64,000 nt of DNA from Mycolicibacterium tusciae JS617 (GCF_000243415.2 NZ_KI912270.1:1984001-2048000); one strand, 5' to 3'; numbered from the stretch's first letter, positions 9,194 through 19,071 are shown. Made by a program: numbers and translations. Notes: generated by a model not told the origin, from the sequence alone.

Positions 9194-10719
9194 CGAGCTC
9201 CGGCGACCCGGCTCCGGGCCTCTTCACGCTCGTCCTTCACACCCATCTGCCCTGGCTGGCCCACCATGGACGCTGGCCGGTCGGCGAGGAGTGGCTCTAC
9301 CAGTCGTGGGCGGCCGCCTATGTCCCGCTGATGCGTGTTCTTCGCACGCTGGCCGCCGAGGACCGCCACCACCTGGTGACGCTGGGTATGACGCCGGTGG
9401 TGACCGCACAGCTCGACGATCCGTACTGCCTGACGGGGATGCATCACTGGCTGGCCAACTGGGGCTTGCGGGCCATGGAGGCGACGACCCTTGGCGATCC
9501 GTTGCGGGAGTTCGGTGTTCGCGAGCGTGCCGAAGCCGAGCGCGCGCTCGACGACTTCTCGACGTTGTGGGCGCACGGCGGCAGCCCGCTGCTGCGCGAG
9601 CTCATCGACGCCGAGACCATCGAACTGCTAGGCGGTCCGCTGGCGCATCCCTTTCAGCCGCTGCTGAATCCGCGCTTGCGCGAGTTCGCCCTGAGGGAGG
9701 GGCTCGCCGACGCCCAACAACGGGCCGCACATACACCCGCCGGCATCTGGGCACCGGAGTGCGCCTATGCGCCGGGAATGGAAATCGACTATGCCGCAGC
9801 GGGTATCGGCCATTTCATGGTCGACGGGCCGTCGCTGCATGGGGACACCGCGCTCGGGCGTCCGGTCACATCGTCGAACGTCGTCGCGTTCGGCCGCGAC
9901 CTGCAGGTCAGCTATCGGGTGTGGTCGCCGAAATCGGGCTATCCCGGCCACGCCGCATACCGCGACTTCCACACCTACGACCACACCACGGGCCTCAAAC
10001 CGGCACGGGTCACCGGCCGCAATATCGGCTCTGACGCCAAAGCGCCCTACGACCCGGAACGCGCCGACCACGCGATCGACGGCCACGTTGCCGATTTCGT
10101 CTCGGTGGTTCGCCAGCGCCTGATCAGCGAGAGCGAACGCATCGGAAGGCCAGCCCACGTGATCGCGGCCTTCGACACCGAACTGTTCGGGCACTGGTGG
10201 TACGAGGGTCCGGTGTGGTTGGAACGCGTGCTGCGCGCCCTTCCCGAGGAAGGGGTGCGGGTCGGCACGCTTTCTGACGCCGTCGCCGGCGGTTTCGTCG
10301 GATCTCCCGTCGAATTGCCGCCCAGCTCTTGGGGTTCCGGTAAGGATTGGCAGGTGTGGGCCGGTGAACAGGTGGCCGATCTGGTCCAGTTGAACAGCGA
10401 GGTCGTCGACACCGCTCTGACGACGGTGGACAAGGCGCTTGGTGAGACGGACTCCGCCCCGGCCCGGAACTTCGTCGCGGATCAGATCCTGCGTGAGACC
10501 CTTCTGACGGTGTCCAGCGACTGGCCGTTCATGGTCAGCAAGGACTCGGCGGCGGATTACGCGCGGTACCGTGCGCACTTGCATGCCCACGCCGCCCGCG
10601 AGATCGCCGGGGCGATGGCGTCGGGCCGAGCCGACCACGCGCAGCGCCTCGCCGACGGCTGGAACCGCGCGGACGGCCTGTTCGGCGCACTCGACGCACG
10701 AAGGCTCCCCCGACCTTGA
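9190..10719 (+). CDS. GH57 1,4-alpha-glucan branching enzyme of MGLP/glycogen synthesis (Rv3031 homologue)
   Basis: This 509-residue glycoside hydrolase family 57 enzyme would create alpha-1,6 branches in alpha-1,4 glucans. It has the N-terminal HTHLPW motif (H17, H19), the nucleophile in IWAPECAY (E190) and the acid/base aspartate in FDTELFGHWWYEG (D329), all at the spacing seen in GH57 branching enzymes. GTG 9190 overlaps the stop of the methyltransferase (GTGA), and the next gene starts inside its own stop, so three genes are translationally coupled. The large open frame upstream of 9190 is a shadow of the methyltransferase. The role in methylglucose lipopolysaccharide follows from M. tuberculosis work on this cluster. 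Confidence 0.92.
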   Translation: MTSSGDPAPGLFTLVLHTHLPWLAHHGRWPVGEEWLYQSWAAAYVPLMRVLRTLAAEDRHHLVTLGMTPVVTAQLDDPYCLTGMHHWLANWGLRAMEATTLGDPLREFGVRERAEAERALDDFSTLWAHGGSPLLRELIDAETIELLGGPLAHPFQPLLNPRLREFALREGLADAQQRAAHTPAGIWAPECAYAPGMEIDYAAAGIGHFMVDGPSLHGDTALGRPVTSSNVVAFGRDLQVSYRVWSPKSGYPGHAAYRDFHTYDHTTGLKPARVTGRNIGSDAKAPYDPERADHAIDGHVADFVSVVRQRLISESERIGRPAHVIAAFDTELFGHWWYEGPVWLERVLRALPEEGVRVGTLSDAVAGGFVGSPVELPPSSWGSGKDWQVWAGEQVADLVQLNSEVVDTALTTVDKALGETDSAPARNFVADQILRETLLTVSSDWPFMVSKDSAADYARYRAHLHAHAAREIAGAMASGRADHAQRLADGWNRADGLFGALDARRLPRP

Positions 10720-11957
10720 AGATCCTGATGGTGTCCTGGGAGTACCCGCCGGTGGTGATCGGCGGGCTAGGGCGTCACGTCCATCACCTCGCGACGGCGC
10801 TGGCAGAGGCCGGCCACGAAGTGGTGGTACTCAGCCGCCGTCCTTCCGGCACGGACCCCAGCACGCATCCGTCGACCGACGAGACCGCCGAGGGCGTACG
10901 GGTTGTCGCCGCGGCGCAGGATCCGCACGAGTTCGACTTCGGCAGCGACATGATGGCCTGGACGTTGGCGATGGGCCATTCGATGGTGCGTGCCGGCTTG
11001 GCGATCAAGAGCGGCCGCAACAGGCCGTGGCGACCCGACGTGGTGCACGCACACGACTGGCTGGTCGCGCATCCGGCGATCACGCTCGCCGAGCACTTCG
11101 ACGTACCACTGGTTTCCACCATCCACGCCACCGAGGCCGGCAGGCATTCGGGGTGGGTATCGGGTGCGATCAGCCGCCAGGTGCACGCCGTCGAATCGTG
11201 GCTGGTCCGCGAATCCGACTCACTCATCACTTGTTCGGCGTCGATGAGCGATGAGATCACCGAGCTGTTCGGACCCGGCCTCGCCGAAACCCGGGTGATC
11301 CGCAACGGAATCGACGCCGCCCGTTGGCCGTTCGCAAGGCGGCGCGCTCACTCGGGGCCCGCCCATTTGATGTTCCTGGGTCGGCTCGAATATGAGAAGG
11401 GCATTCACGACCTGATCGCCGCCCTGCCCCGCATCCGGCGCACTCACCCCGGCACGACGTTGACCGTCGCAGGCACCGGAACTCAGCAGGACTGGCTCGT
11501 CGAGCAGGCGCGAAAGCACAAGGTGCTCAAAGCCACAACCTTCGTCGGGCACCTCGACCACGAGCAGCTCGTGCGCCAGCTGCATACCGCCGATGCCGCC
11601 GTGCTACCAAGTCACTATGAGCCGTTCGGCATCGTGGCTCTGGAGGCGGCGGCGACGGGCATCCCGCTGGTGACCTCCAACGTCGGTGGGCTGGGCGAAG
11701 CGGTGATAAATGGCCAGACCGGTGTGTCGTTCGCACCCCGCGATGTTGCCGGACTGGCCGCTGCGGTGCGCACCGTGCTCGACGACCCCGACCACGCTCA
11801 GAGCATGGCGACCGCCGCGCGGGAACGACTCACCTCGGCCTTCGACTGGCACACCGTCGCCGACGAAACAGCTGAGGTCTACCTGGCCGCCAAACGTGGT
11901 GAGCGCGAACCCCATCGGCGTCGCACGATCGTCGAGCATGCACTCCCCGACCGCTGA
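10716..11957 (+). CDS. Alpha-1,4-glucosyltransferase, GT4 family (Rv3032 homologue)
   Basis: This 413-residue retaining glycosyltransferase has a GT-B fold. The N-terminal MKILMVSWEYPPVVIGGLGRH is the usual acceptor-domain start with the Gly-Gly loop, shown in two parts by position (residues 1-12 and 13-21). HAHDWLVAHPA follows, and the donor-domain EX7E motif lies in YEPFGIVALEAAATG. Rv3032 elongates the alpha-1,4 glucan of methylglucose lipopolysaccharide and contributes to glycogen; the same role is inferred. The TTG start at 10716 overlaps the stop of the branching-enzyme gene (TTGA). A carboxylesterase converges 3 bp downstream. Confidence 0.92.
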   Translation: MKILMVSWEYPPVVIGGLGRHVHHLATALAEAGHEVVVLSRRPSGTDPSTHPSTDETAEGVRVVAAAQDPHEFDFGSDMMAWTLAMGHSMVRAGLAIKSGRNRPWRPDVVHAHDWLVAHPAITLAEHFDVPLVSTIHATEAGRHSGWVSGAISRQVHAVESWLVRESDSLITCSASMSDEITELFGPGLAETRVIRNGIDAARWPFARRRAHSGPAHLMFLGRLEYEKGIHDLIAALPRIRRTHPGTTLTVAGTGTQQDWLVEQARKHKVLKATTFVGHLDHEQLVRQLHTADAAVLPSHYEPFGIVALEAAATGIPLVTSNVGGLGEAVINGQTGVSFAPRDVAGLAAAVRTVLDDPDHAQSMATAARERLTSAFDWHTVADETAEVYLAAKRGEREPHRRRTIVEHALPDR

Positions 11958-11960
11958 CCG

Positions 11961-13370
11961 TTAGCTCGAGGCATCAAGCCGCAGCCTCTCAGCGCCCAGC
12001 CCCTCGACTCCGTCGTAGGCGAAACGGCTCCACAGCCGGCGCATCTCCCTAGCGAGTCGATGATCCACCGGATCGGGATGCGCGCCCAGCATCGGCGCGC
12101 CCGCCCACGCATCCGGTGTGCCGAGAAGCAGCGGCAGATCCATGCAGTGGCAGGCACCCAACGGCGCGTCCGGCGGCGACCAATCCAACCGGTACACCGA
12201 AGCGCGACCCCCGCTGCTCCGCCACCGATCGGCAAGCCGCTCCGCAGGTCCGCTGAACACCTGGCGGGTCATCGCCGCCGATGCCACCCGCGCGGCAACC
12301 TTCGCGAACGGTCCCAGTGCGCGCAGCCGAGACCCCCTGGGACTGATTTCGACGAACGGGGCGGCATCGAGCTTGGTGCAGCCGACGAACAAATCGACCG
12401 TCCGCGCCACGTGTGCGACCCGGGCATTCACTTCACTGGCCACCGGAAGCGGATCGATGCCCAACATCGGCGCAAACGCCAACCCGCTGATCAGGCCGAA
12501 CGGCTGCGCCGCCAGCAGGGACGCGGTTTGGGCGCGATGCAGTTGTTCGACGCTCGCCGCGAAAGGGTCTGCGCCCCCTAGCGATTCCGCGGCAGCGGTT
12601 CGCATCGCCGCCGTCATGACATCGCGGCCGTCACGCATACCCAGTGGCGAACTCTGGATGATCGCGCGCGAGTACAGACCGTCGGCGGCCTCAGACAGCA
12701 GCAGCGAGTACACCGAGTCGCCGCCCGCGGACTGACCGAACAACGTGACGCGCTGCGGGTCGCCACCGAATGCGGCGATGTTGTCGTGGACCCATCGCAG
12801 AGCCAGCAGCTGATCGCGAAGGCCGAGATTGTCGTCATCCACGCCGAGTGGAGTGCAGTAGCCGAAGATACCGAGCCGGTAGCTGACGGTGACCACCACG
12901 ACGCGGCCCTGCGCGACGAGCGCGTCGGGGTCGTATTTCGAGGACTCACCACTGCCCGAGACATAGGCACCGCCGTGGAACCAGACCATCACCGGTAGTC
13001 CGTCGGCATCGTTGGGGGCGGTGATGCTGAGTACCTGGCAGTCCTCGCTTCGTTGCAGACCGTCGGTGACCGGACCCGTCACGAAGGCGAGCCGCGAGGG
13101 CAATTGGGGGCACACAGGCCCGCGCTCGATCAGCTCACGGGGATCGGTCCACGGCCTGGGCGGCGCCGCCGAGGCGAATCTGCCCGCTTCGCCGTAGGGC
13201 ACACCACGTGCTCGCACCAGCGCACCGTCGTCCTCGATGAGGGCAGGGCCCGTCGATAGATCGACGCGCCGCCGCGACAGTCCCGGCTTGGTCAGCGCGC
13301 GGCTTTCTTGCGCTCGATGTCGGCCAGAGCGGCGGCAAGCTCGGCGCGCTGGGCTGCCGACGTCTCCCAC
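11961..13370 (-). CDS. Type-B carboxylesterase (para-nitrobenzyl esterase-like)
   Basis: This alpha/beta-hydrolase of the carboxylesterase type-B family has the oxyanion-hole motif WFHGGAYVSGSG and the segment YRLGIFGY. DNLGLRDQLLALRWVHDNI and the nucleophile elbow FGQSAGGDS are also typical. The catalytic serine and oxyanion glycines are intact; the natural ester is unknown. The start is uncertain: conserved sequence begins around RRVDLSTGPALIEDDG, but no ATG, GTG or TTG lies between ATG 13370 and that point. ATG 13370 is inside the upstream acyltransferase gene. A CTG at 13295 overlaps the acyltransferase TGA exactly as the coupled ATGA/GTGA junctions elsewhere here do. The gene has no match at this position in M. 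tuberculosis as I recall. Confidence 0.8.
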   Translation of the reverse strand: MGDVGSPARRACRRSGRHRAQESRALTKPGLSRRRVDLSTGPALIEDDGALVRARGVPYGEAGRFASAAPPRPWTDPRELIERGPVCPQLPSRLAFVTGPVTDGLQRSEDCQVLSITAPNDADGLPVMVWFHGGAYVSGSGESSKYDPDALVAQGRVVVVTVSYRLGIFGYCTPLGVDDDNLGLRDQLLALRWVHDNIAAFGGDPQRVTLFGQSAGGDSVYSLLLSEAADGLYSRAIIQSSPLGMRDGRDVMTAAMRTAAAESLGGADPFAASVEQLHRAQTASLLAAQPFGLISGLAFAPMLGIDPLPVASEVNARVAHVARTVDLFVGCTKLDAAPFVEISPRGSRLRALGPFAKVAARVASAAMTRQVFSGPAERLADRWRSSGGRASVYRLDWSPPDAPLGACHCMDLPLLLGTPDAWAGAPMLGAHPDPVDHRLAREMRRLWSRFAYDGVEGLGAERLRLDASS

Positions 13371-14029
13371 GACAGCTTGCGGTTCTTGACGATCTTCGCC
13401 GGTGCGCCGACTGCGATGGAGAAGTCCGGAATCTCACCTTTGACCACGGCGTGCGACCCAAGCACACAACCACGGCCGATCATCGTGTTGCGCAGAATCG
13501 TCACCTTGGTCGCGATCCAGGTGTCGGGGCCGATCCGTACCGGCCCCTTGACGATGCCCTGGTCTTTGATCGGCAGTTCGATGCTGTCCATCCGGTGGTC
13601 GAAGTCGCACACATATACCCAGTCCGCCATCAGAACGGAGTCGCCAATTTCGATGTCGAGGTAGGTGTTGATCACGTTGTCCCTGCCGAGGACCACCTTG
13701 TCACCGAAGCGCAGCGAGCCCTCGTGGCAGCGGATCGTGTTCTTGTCGCCGATGTGCACCCAGCGACCGATCTCCATCGTCGACAGCTCGGGGGTTGCCT
13801 GGATCTCCACACCCTTGCCAAGGAAAACCATGCCGCGGGTGATGATATGGGGATTCGTGAGCTTGAACTTCAGCAGCCGCCAATAACGCACGAGGTACCA
13901 CGGTGTGTAGGCGTTGTTGGCGATGACCCATCTCAACGAGGCCATGGTGAGGAACTTGGCTTGGCGCGGATCGCGGAGCCGCGAACCCCGCCACCGCTTG
14001 TGCAGCGGTGCGCCCCACATCGTCGTCAT
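13292..14029 (-). CDS. Hexapeptide-repeat acyl/acetyltransferase (Rv3034c homologue)
   Basis: This 245-residue left-handed beta-helix acyltransferase resembles the maltose/galactoside O-acetyltransferase group. Repeating isoleucine/valine-x-x-x-x-x hexapeptides run from about residue 60 to 190 (for example VFLGKGVEI, VVLGRDNVI, VTILRNTMIGRGCVLGSHAVV), with a likely catalytic histidine in the GSHAVVKG segment. It sits behind the MGLP genes as Rv3034c does in M. tuberculosis, so acylation of a glycan is a reasonable guess; this is inference. The C-terminus is charged (ADIERKKAAR). ATG 14029 gives an N-terminal basic stretch before the repeats. Confidence 0.85.
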   Translation of the reverse strand: MTTMWGAPLHKRWRGSRLRDPRQAKFLTMASLRWVIANNAYTPWYLVRYWRLLKFKLTNPHIITRGMVFLGKGVEIQATPELSTMEIGRWVHIGDKNTIRCHEGSLRFGDKVVLGRDNVINTYLDIEIGDSVLMADWVYVCDFDHRMDSIELPIKDQGIVKGPVRIGPDTWIATKVTILRNTMIGRGCVLGSHAVVKGEIPDFSIAVGAPAKIVKNRKLSWETSAAQRAELAAALADIERKKAAR

Positions 14030-14164
14030 GGCCGGAAAGCCTACGCGAGCGCCACTGCCTAATCCCGGGTCGCTCCGCTCCTGCCCTCCGCTGCGGAACG
14101 GTTACCCTCACTGGGACTTCCAAGGCGTGCAGGACGGCGTGCAGAACCAAACAGAAAGGGCGCA

Positions 14165-15451
14165 GTGTTCCGGCGATCGATCGTGCTGGCCTCAACAGCG
14201 CTGATCACGGCCGCCTTGGCCGGCTGTCAGAACACCGACTCCTGGGTCGAGTCACACCCGGCGTCGGGCTGGCCCGCACAATACGGCGATGCCCGCAACA
14301 GCAGCTATGAACCGACCGCGGGCGCCGACACGCTGCGGCTGGAATGGACTCGATCGGTCAAAGGCGAACTCGCTGCAGCGGTCGCGCTGGGATCAGGCAG
14401 CTATCTGGCCGTCAACGCACAGACCTCCGCCGGCTGCTCGCTGATGGTGTGGGAGACCGACAACCGCGCGCGGCAGCGCTGGTGCACCCGGCTGGTGCAG
14501 GGCGGCGAAGCGTCCAGCCCTCTTTTTGATGGCTTCGACAATCTCTACGTCGGCCAGCCCGGCGCCATGATCTCGTTCCCGCCGACGCAATGGATCCGCT
14601 GGCGCCAACCGGTCATCGGCATGCCGACCACACCGCGGATCCTCACACCGGGCCATCTGCTGGTGGTGACGCACCTGGGCCAGGTGCTGTTGTTCGACGC
14701 CCAGAAGGGTGTGGTCGACGGGTCTCCGCTGGATCTGGTCGCCGGAGTCGACCCCAAGGACTCCGAGCGCGGACTCGCCGACTGCAGGCCGGCCCGCGCG
14801 CGTTGTCCGGTGGCGGCGGCGCCGGCCTTCGCGGCGCAGACCGGGATCGTCGTACTCGGACTGTGGGAGCCGGACACCGAGGCTCCTGTTCTGGTGGGGC
14901 TGCGTTATCGCCCGGGCCAGAACCCGGTACTCACCCGCGAGTGGACCAGCGATGCCGTCGGGGGTGGGCCGCTCGCCAGCCCCGTGCTGTCCGCGGACGG
15001 ATCCACTGCCTACGTCAATGGGCGTGACGAGCACCTGTGGGCGATCAACACCGCCGATGGCAAGCCGAAATGGTCAGTCCCGCTGGACTATCTGGCGCAG
15101 ACGCCGCCCTCGGTGTCACCCGACGGGTTGATCGTGGCCGGCGGTGGTCCCGAGGCAAAGCTGATCGGCGTCAAAGACTCCGGTGATCGAGGAGAAGTGG
15201 AGTGGACGCGTGACGACGTCGCGCCGTTGACCACCTCGAGTCAAGCCGGCGAACACGTTGCATACGCCGTGGCGCGCGACGGAGAGAACGGTCAGTCGCT
15301 GCTGGTGTTCGACCCGGCCGACGGCCACACGGTCAACAGCTATCCACTGCCCAACGCCGGCGGCTGGCCCGTCGGTGTCTCGATCGGCCATGACCGCCGC
15401 GTCGTCACCGCAACAAGCGAGGGACGCGTCTACGGGTTCGCGCCGGCCTAG
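14165..15451 (+). CDS. PQQ-like beta-propeller lipoprotein (Rv3035 homologue)
   Basis: The 428-residue exported lipoprotein has a signal peptide ending in the lipobox ALAGC (residues 16-20). It carries repeated propeller-blade motifs of the quinoprotein/WD type (DNRARQRWCTRL, WAINTADGKPKWSVPL, GRVYGFAP). These folds usually serve as scaffolds (BamB-like) or bind PQQ; the conserved tungsten-dock and metal residues of a PQQ dehydrogenase are not evident, so a scaffold or sensor role is more likely. GTG 14165 has AGAAAGGG about 5 nt upstream. The gene is divergent from the acyltransferase, with TACCCT as a possible -10 near 14102. Confidence 0.8.
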   Translation: MFRRSIVLASTALITAALAGCQNTDSWVESHPASGWPAQYGDARNSSYEPTAGADTLRLEWTRSVKGELAAAVALGSGSYLAVNAQTSAGCSLMVWETDNRARQRWCTRLVQGGEASSPLFDGFDNLYVGQPGAMISFPPTQWIRWRQPVIGMPTTPRILTPGHLLVVTHLGQVLLFDAQKGVVDGSPLDLVAGVDPKDSERGLADCRPARARCPVAAAPAFAAQTGIVVLGLWEPDTEAPVLVGLRYRPGQNPVLTREWTSDAVGGGPLASPVLSADGSTAYVNGRDEHLWAINTADGKPKWSVPLDYLAQTPPSVSPDGLIVAGGGPEAKLIGVKDSGDRGEVEWTRDDVAPLTTSSQAGEHVAYAVARDGENGQSLLVFDPADGHTVNSYPLPNAGGWPVGVSIGHDRRVVTATSEGRVYGFAPA

Positions 15452-15587
15452 CGCGACCGTTCGTCGTAGGGAACCGACCGTCCACCGTGGACTTACAGCA
15501 CTGTGACTGCCTCGTAACATCCCGCAACCGCCCGCATGCAATTATCCCGGAACGTCGCATGTCCCCAACGGCGCCAGGGAGGCACTC

Positions 15588-17131
15588 TTGTCCGAATTCC
15601 TTGCCACGGTAAACAGCTACATATGGAGCAACGCGCTGGTGTATCTGTGCCTCGCAGCGGGCGTGTACTTCTCCATCCGGTCCCGTTTCGTTCAGGTGCG
15701 TCAAGTGCCCGAGATGATCAGGCTGATGTTCAAGGGCGAGACGTCCCCTTCGGGCATCTCCAGTTTCCAGGCGCTCACGATGTCGCTGGCCGGTCGGGTC
15801 GGGACGGGCAACATCGCGGTGTGGCCACCGCCATCGCGTTCGGCGGCCCCGGCGCACTGTTCTGGATGTGGATGGTCGCCTTCCTCGGCGCCTCCACGTC
15901 GTTCGTCGAATGCACGCTCGGCCAGATCTACAAGACGAAGGATCCACTAACCGGTGAGTACCGCGGCGGACCGGCCTACTACCTCAGTCGGGCCTTCGCC
16001 AACACCGCCGCGGCGCCCGCGATGAAGGTGTACGGCTACGTCTTCGCGGCGGTCACCATCCTGGCGATGGGCTTGCTGCTGCCCAGCGTCCAGTCCAACT
16101 CGATGGCCTCGGCGATGAACTCCGCCTGGGGTTGGTCCAAGTGGTGGGTGGCCGTCGGCATCGTGATCGTGCTGGCCTTTGTGATCATCGGCGGGGTCAA
16201 GCGGATCGCGACGTTCGCCTCGATCGTCGTGCCGTTCATGGCGATCATCTACATCGTGCTGGCGCTGATCATCGTGGCGACGAACGCCGGGGAGGTCCCG
16301 GGCGTGCTCTCACTGATCTTCTCCAGCGCGTTTGGCCTGGACTCGGCGTTCGGCGCGATCCTCGGCTCGGCAGTCATGTGGGGTGTGAAACGCGGCATCT
16401 ACTCGAACGAGGCCGGCCAAGGCACCGGTCCGCATGCCGCGGCCGCTGCGGAGGTGTCGCATCCGGCCAAGCAGGGCCTGGTGCAGGCATTCGCCGTTTA
16501 CGTCGACACGCTGTTCATCTGCTCGGCGACCGGCTTCCTGATCCTGTCCACCGGGGCCTACCGGGTGTTCGAGGGCGAGAGCGCCGACGGTGCGATCATC
16601 GCCGAAGGCGGAATCCTGCCTTCCAACGCCGAGGTCGGTCCGACGTTCGCCCAGGCTGGTTTCGACACACTGTGGAGCGGTGCCGGCTCCAGCTTCATCG
16701 CGATCTCGCTCGCGTTCTTCTGTATCACCACGATCATCGCCTACTGCTACATGGCCGAGACCAACCTGCGATTCCTGCTGGGCAAGGCCAACACCGTCGA
16801 CGTCCCGTACATCCGGGGCACGGTCGGGTCGAACACGACGATGCTGTTGCAGGCGCTGATTCTGGTATCGGTGGCCATGGGTGCCGTCTCGACGGCATCC
16901 GATGCATGGACGCTGGGCGACATCGGCGTCGGCCTGATGGCGTGGCTGAACATCATCGGCATCATCATCCTGCAGCAGCCCGCCTACAAGGCGCTGTGGG
17001 ACTACGAGAAGCAGAAGAAGCTAGGCCTCGACCCGGTGTTCGACCCGCGAGCCCTGGACATCAAGAACGCCACCTTCTGGGAGAACTACGACCCCGTCAC
17101 CGGAAAGGATCGCGAGACCGCGCGAACCTGA
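15588..17131 (+). pseudogene. Sodium:alanine/glycine symporter (AGCS family), frameshifted
   Basis: The symporter is split by a one-base loss. The first part begins at TTG 15588 (GGGAGG 6 nt upstream) and runs SEFLATVNSYIWSNAL to GRVGTGNIA. There the frame shifts at 15816-15820, where GCGGTGTGG stands for the expected GCGGGTGTGG, and family sequence continues in another frame as VATAIAFGGPGALFW through to 17131. Restoring one G gives a protein of about 514 residues, normal length for AGCS carriers, with about ten membrane segments and the signature GTGNIAG-VATAI. Everything after the break is intact (SNEAGQGTGPHAA is present), so decay is recent or the break is a sequencing error in a G run. 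Confidence 0.85.
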
Positions 17132-17138
17132 TCGCAGC

Positions 17139-17843
17139 CTAGAGCGCCAGCATCGGTGCGACGGCCGCGCGCGGTACCGTCGCCTGGACTGGACCCGCCG
17201 ACTCGGCGAACATCTCACCCTGGCTGAAGAAGAAGATCAGCGAGTCATCGGTCAGGGCGAAGTTCTGGTAGTTGGCCGGATCCAGGCCGGGGGTCTGCGG
17301 GATCGCGTCGATCAACCCCTGCTCTTGCGTCAGGTAGCGGTTGACCTCGGGGTAGATCACGTCGAGCGGCTTGGTGCCCGGCTTGAACAACGAGTCGAAC
17401 GTGATCGGCGCATTCGTTGCCATGTTCCAGTTGAACGCCTCGTAATACGTCTGCGGGTGCGCGCCGCCGACGTTCTGGTACGTCGTGAACACCACGCTGC
17501 GGGTGCCACCGTTCGGCAAGAGCGAGCGCGATCGGTAACCCACGCCCTCGGCATCCAGTTCGTACGGCAGGTTGTACGCGTCGGGGTTCTCGGCGACGTT
17601 GACGAACCCGTCCCGCGACTGAGTCAGATAGGAAACCAACGACTGCTGGTCGGGATAGTCGTTGGGGAAGCTCATGTCGATCGAGTACGTGTCGGTCTGC
17701 ACATGGACCCGGCACATCTGGTCCTGCCCGACGACGCCTCGTAGATCCGCACAGCCAGGTTGCGCCGACGCCACCGGAGCGCTGATCGTGCCGGCAACGG
17801 CGCAGGCCCCCAACAGGGCAGCTGCAAACCTGAGAATGCGCAT
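17139..17843 (-). CDS. Secreted DUF3298-type protein (Rv3036c/TB22.2 homologue)
   Basis: This is a 234-residue exported protein. A Sec signal peptide (MRILRFAAALLGACAV ... APVASAQ, cleavage after about residue 28) is followed by a mature domain of the DUF3298/RsiV-like type. Features are VQTDTYSIDMSFPNDYPDQ, VGYRSRSLLPNGG and QTYYEAFNWNMATNAPITF, then a PDVIYPEV-like helix and FALTDDSLIFFF. The M. tuberculosis homologue was reported as a secreted esterase-like antigen, but no canonical GXSXG is visible here, so I give no activity. It converges with the broken symporter gene 7 bp away. Confidence 0.85.
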   Translation of the reverse strand: MRILRFAAALLGACAVAGTISAPVASAQPGCADLRGVVGQDQMCRVHVQTDTYSIDMSFPNDYPDQQSLVSYLTQSRDGFVNVAENPDAYNLPYELDAEGVGYRSRSLLPNGGTRSVVFTTYQNVGGAHPQTYYEAFNWNMATNAPITFDSLFKPGTKPLDVIYPEVNRYLTQEQGLIDAIPQTPGLDPANYQNFALTDDSLIFFFSQGEMFAESAGPVQATVPRAAVAPMLAL

Positions 17844-17911
17844 CGTTGAAAGTCCTCGCAGCCGGCACCGGGCTTTGCCGCCGACGCATCACTTCCAGCG
17901 TACGTGGCGTT

Positions 17912-18979
17912 TCAGCGTGACGGTCGGCAGATGAATGCCGTTGCCCGGCTTGCGGCCCCGGCGCCGATGCGGGTGATGACCACCGAGAGCTGTTGTGAGC
18001 CGCGCAGCCGAAGCCGGGGCCGCAGCGTGTCGGGGTCCACATCCACACCGCGGACCAGGATCTCGGCCGCACCGACGTCGCGACCCGAAAGCGCCTGGCG
18101 CAGTCCGCGTTCGCTGTAGGCGAGCTCCTCGAGCACCTCGAAGCCGCGCACGCCGGTCGGCAACGAATCCCCGGATAGGTAGGCGATGTCGGGGTCGATC
18201 TGCCAGAGTCCGTGCCGGGTCGCGTAGTGGCGCACCAGACCCGCACGGACCACCGCGCCATCGGGGTCCACGATCCACCGCCCGGCGCGCGCGACCACGC
18301 AGTCGTCGGCGTCGACGTCGGTGATCTCCTCCCCCGTATCGAGCATGCTGGCCCGCCGGGTCACGCCGGGGGCAGCCAACCCCGCCGACCACAGGCACGC
18401 CTCGCGCACACCACCGGCACTCGACGTCACCTCGATCTCACCGGTGAATCCCAACCGGGCGACCGCATCGAAATCGATTCCCGGCGCGCACTTTACGGCG
18501 ATGTCGCGACCCCGGTAAACGTCGAGCAGCGTATCGAGTCCCGGTGTGTAATCGCGCGGATCGAATCGGCGTCTCCCGGCGCTTCGACGCGCGGGGTCGA
18601 GTAGGACCACGGCCGACGCGGTGATCGGGCGCAGCGCGTCGGCGCGGCAGAGATCCACATCGGCAACGTTGTGCCGGGCCATCGCCAACCGGACCGGATC
18701 GACGTCGCTGCCGACGAGTACGCTCGACGTGCTTCGCAGCGCGGCAAGCTCCGTGCCGATCGAACACGTGGCGTCATGCACTACCGCACCCGACAAGCGT
18801 CGCGCGCGGTGGGCGGCGACCCGTTGAGCTGTCGCCTGCTGAAGCGCCTCATCGGTGAACAGCCAGCCCCCCGGATGGTCGAACTTCGTGACCGCCTTGC
18901 GCCGCAACACCGTCGTCTCCACCAAGACGGCAGACCGTTCACCGAAACGCTTACGCGCGGAAGCGACATCGGCGACCAA
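17912..18979 (-). CDS. SAM-dependent methyltransferase with THUMP-like domain (Rv3037c homologue)
   Basis: This class I methyltransferase (355 residues from TTG 18979) has motif I HDATCSIGTELAAL, motif II LVGSDVDPVRLAMARHN, the aspartate-proline motif VVLLDPARR (like DPPR in nucleic-acid methylases) and a C-terminal THUMP-like part. RNA methylation is plausible but unproven. The true N-terminus is a puzzle. Conserved residues (DFRLDDVAYLQ ... LPLTAATLVADV) continue in frame upstream to about 19072, as in M. tuberculosis, yet no ATG, GTG or TTG exists in that extension before a stop near 19133. Either a non-standard codon is used, or the start was lost when the repeat at 19086-19137 altered the junction. 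Confidence 0.78.
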   Translation of the reverse strand: MVADVASARKRFGERSAVLVETTVLRRKAVTKFDHPGGWLFTDEALQQATAQRVAAHRARRLSGAVVHDATCSIGTELAALRSTSSVLVGSDVDPVRLAMARHNVADVDLCRADALRPITASAVVLLDPARRSAGRRRFDPRDYTPGLDTLLDVYRGRDIAVKCAPGIDFDAVARLGFTGEIEVTSSAGGVREACLWSAGLAAPGVTRRASMLDTGEEITDVDADDCVVARAGRWIVDPDGAVVRAGLVRHYATRHGLWQIDPDIAYLSGDSLPTGVRGFEVLEELAYSERGLRQALSGRDVGAAEILVRGVDVDPDTLRPRLRLRGSQQLSVVITRIGAGAASRATAFICRPSR

Positions 18980-19071
18980 GGTGGCGGCCGTCAGCGGAAG
19001 GTCAGCGACCTCGGACAGCGCGTGGCTCCCAACGTCGCTCTGCAGATAGGCGACATCGTCGAGCCGGAAAT

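Noticed and set aside
15800..15840. Programmed frameshift in the AGCS gene
   Set aside because: No slippery heptamer, stop-proximal stimulator or pseudoknot is visible; loss of one G explains the break.
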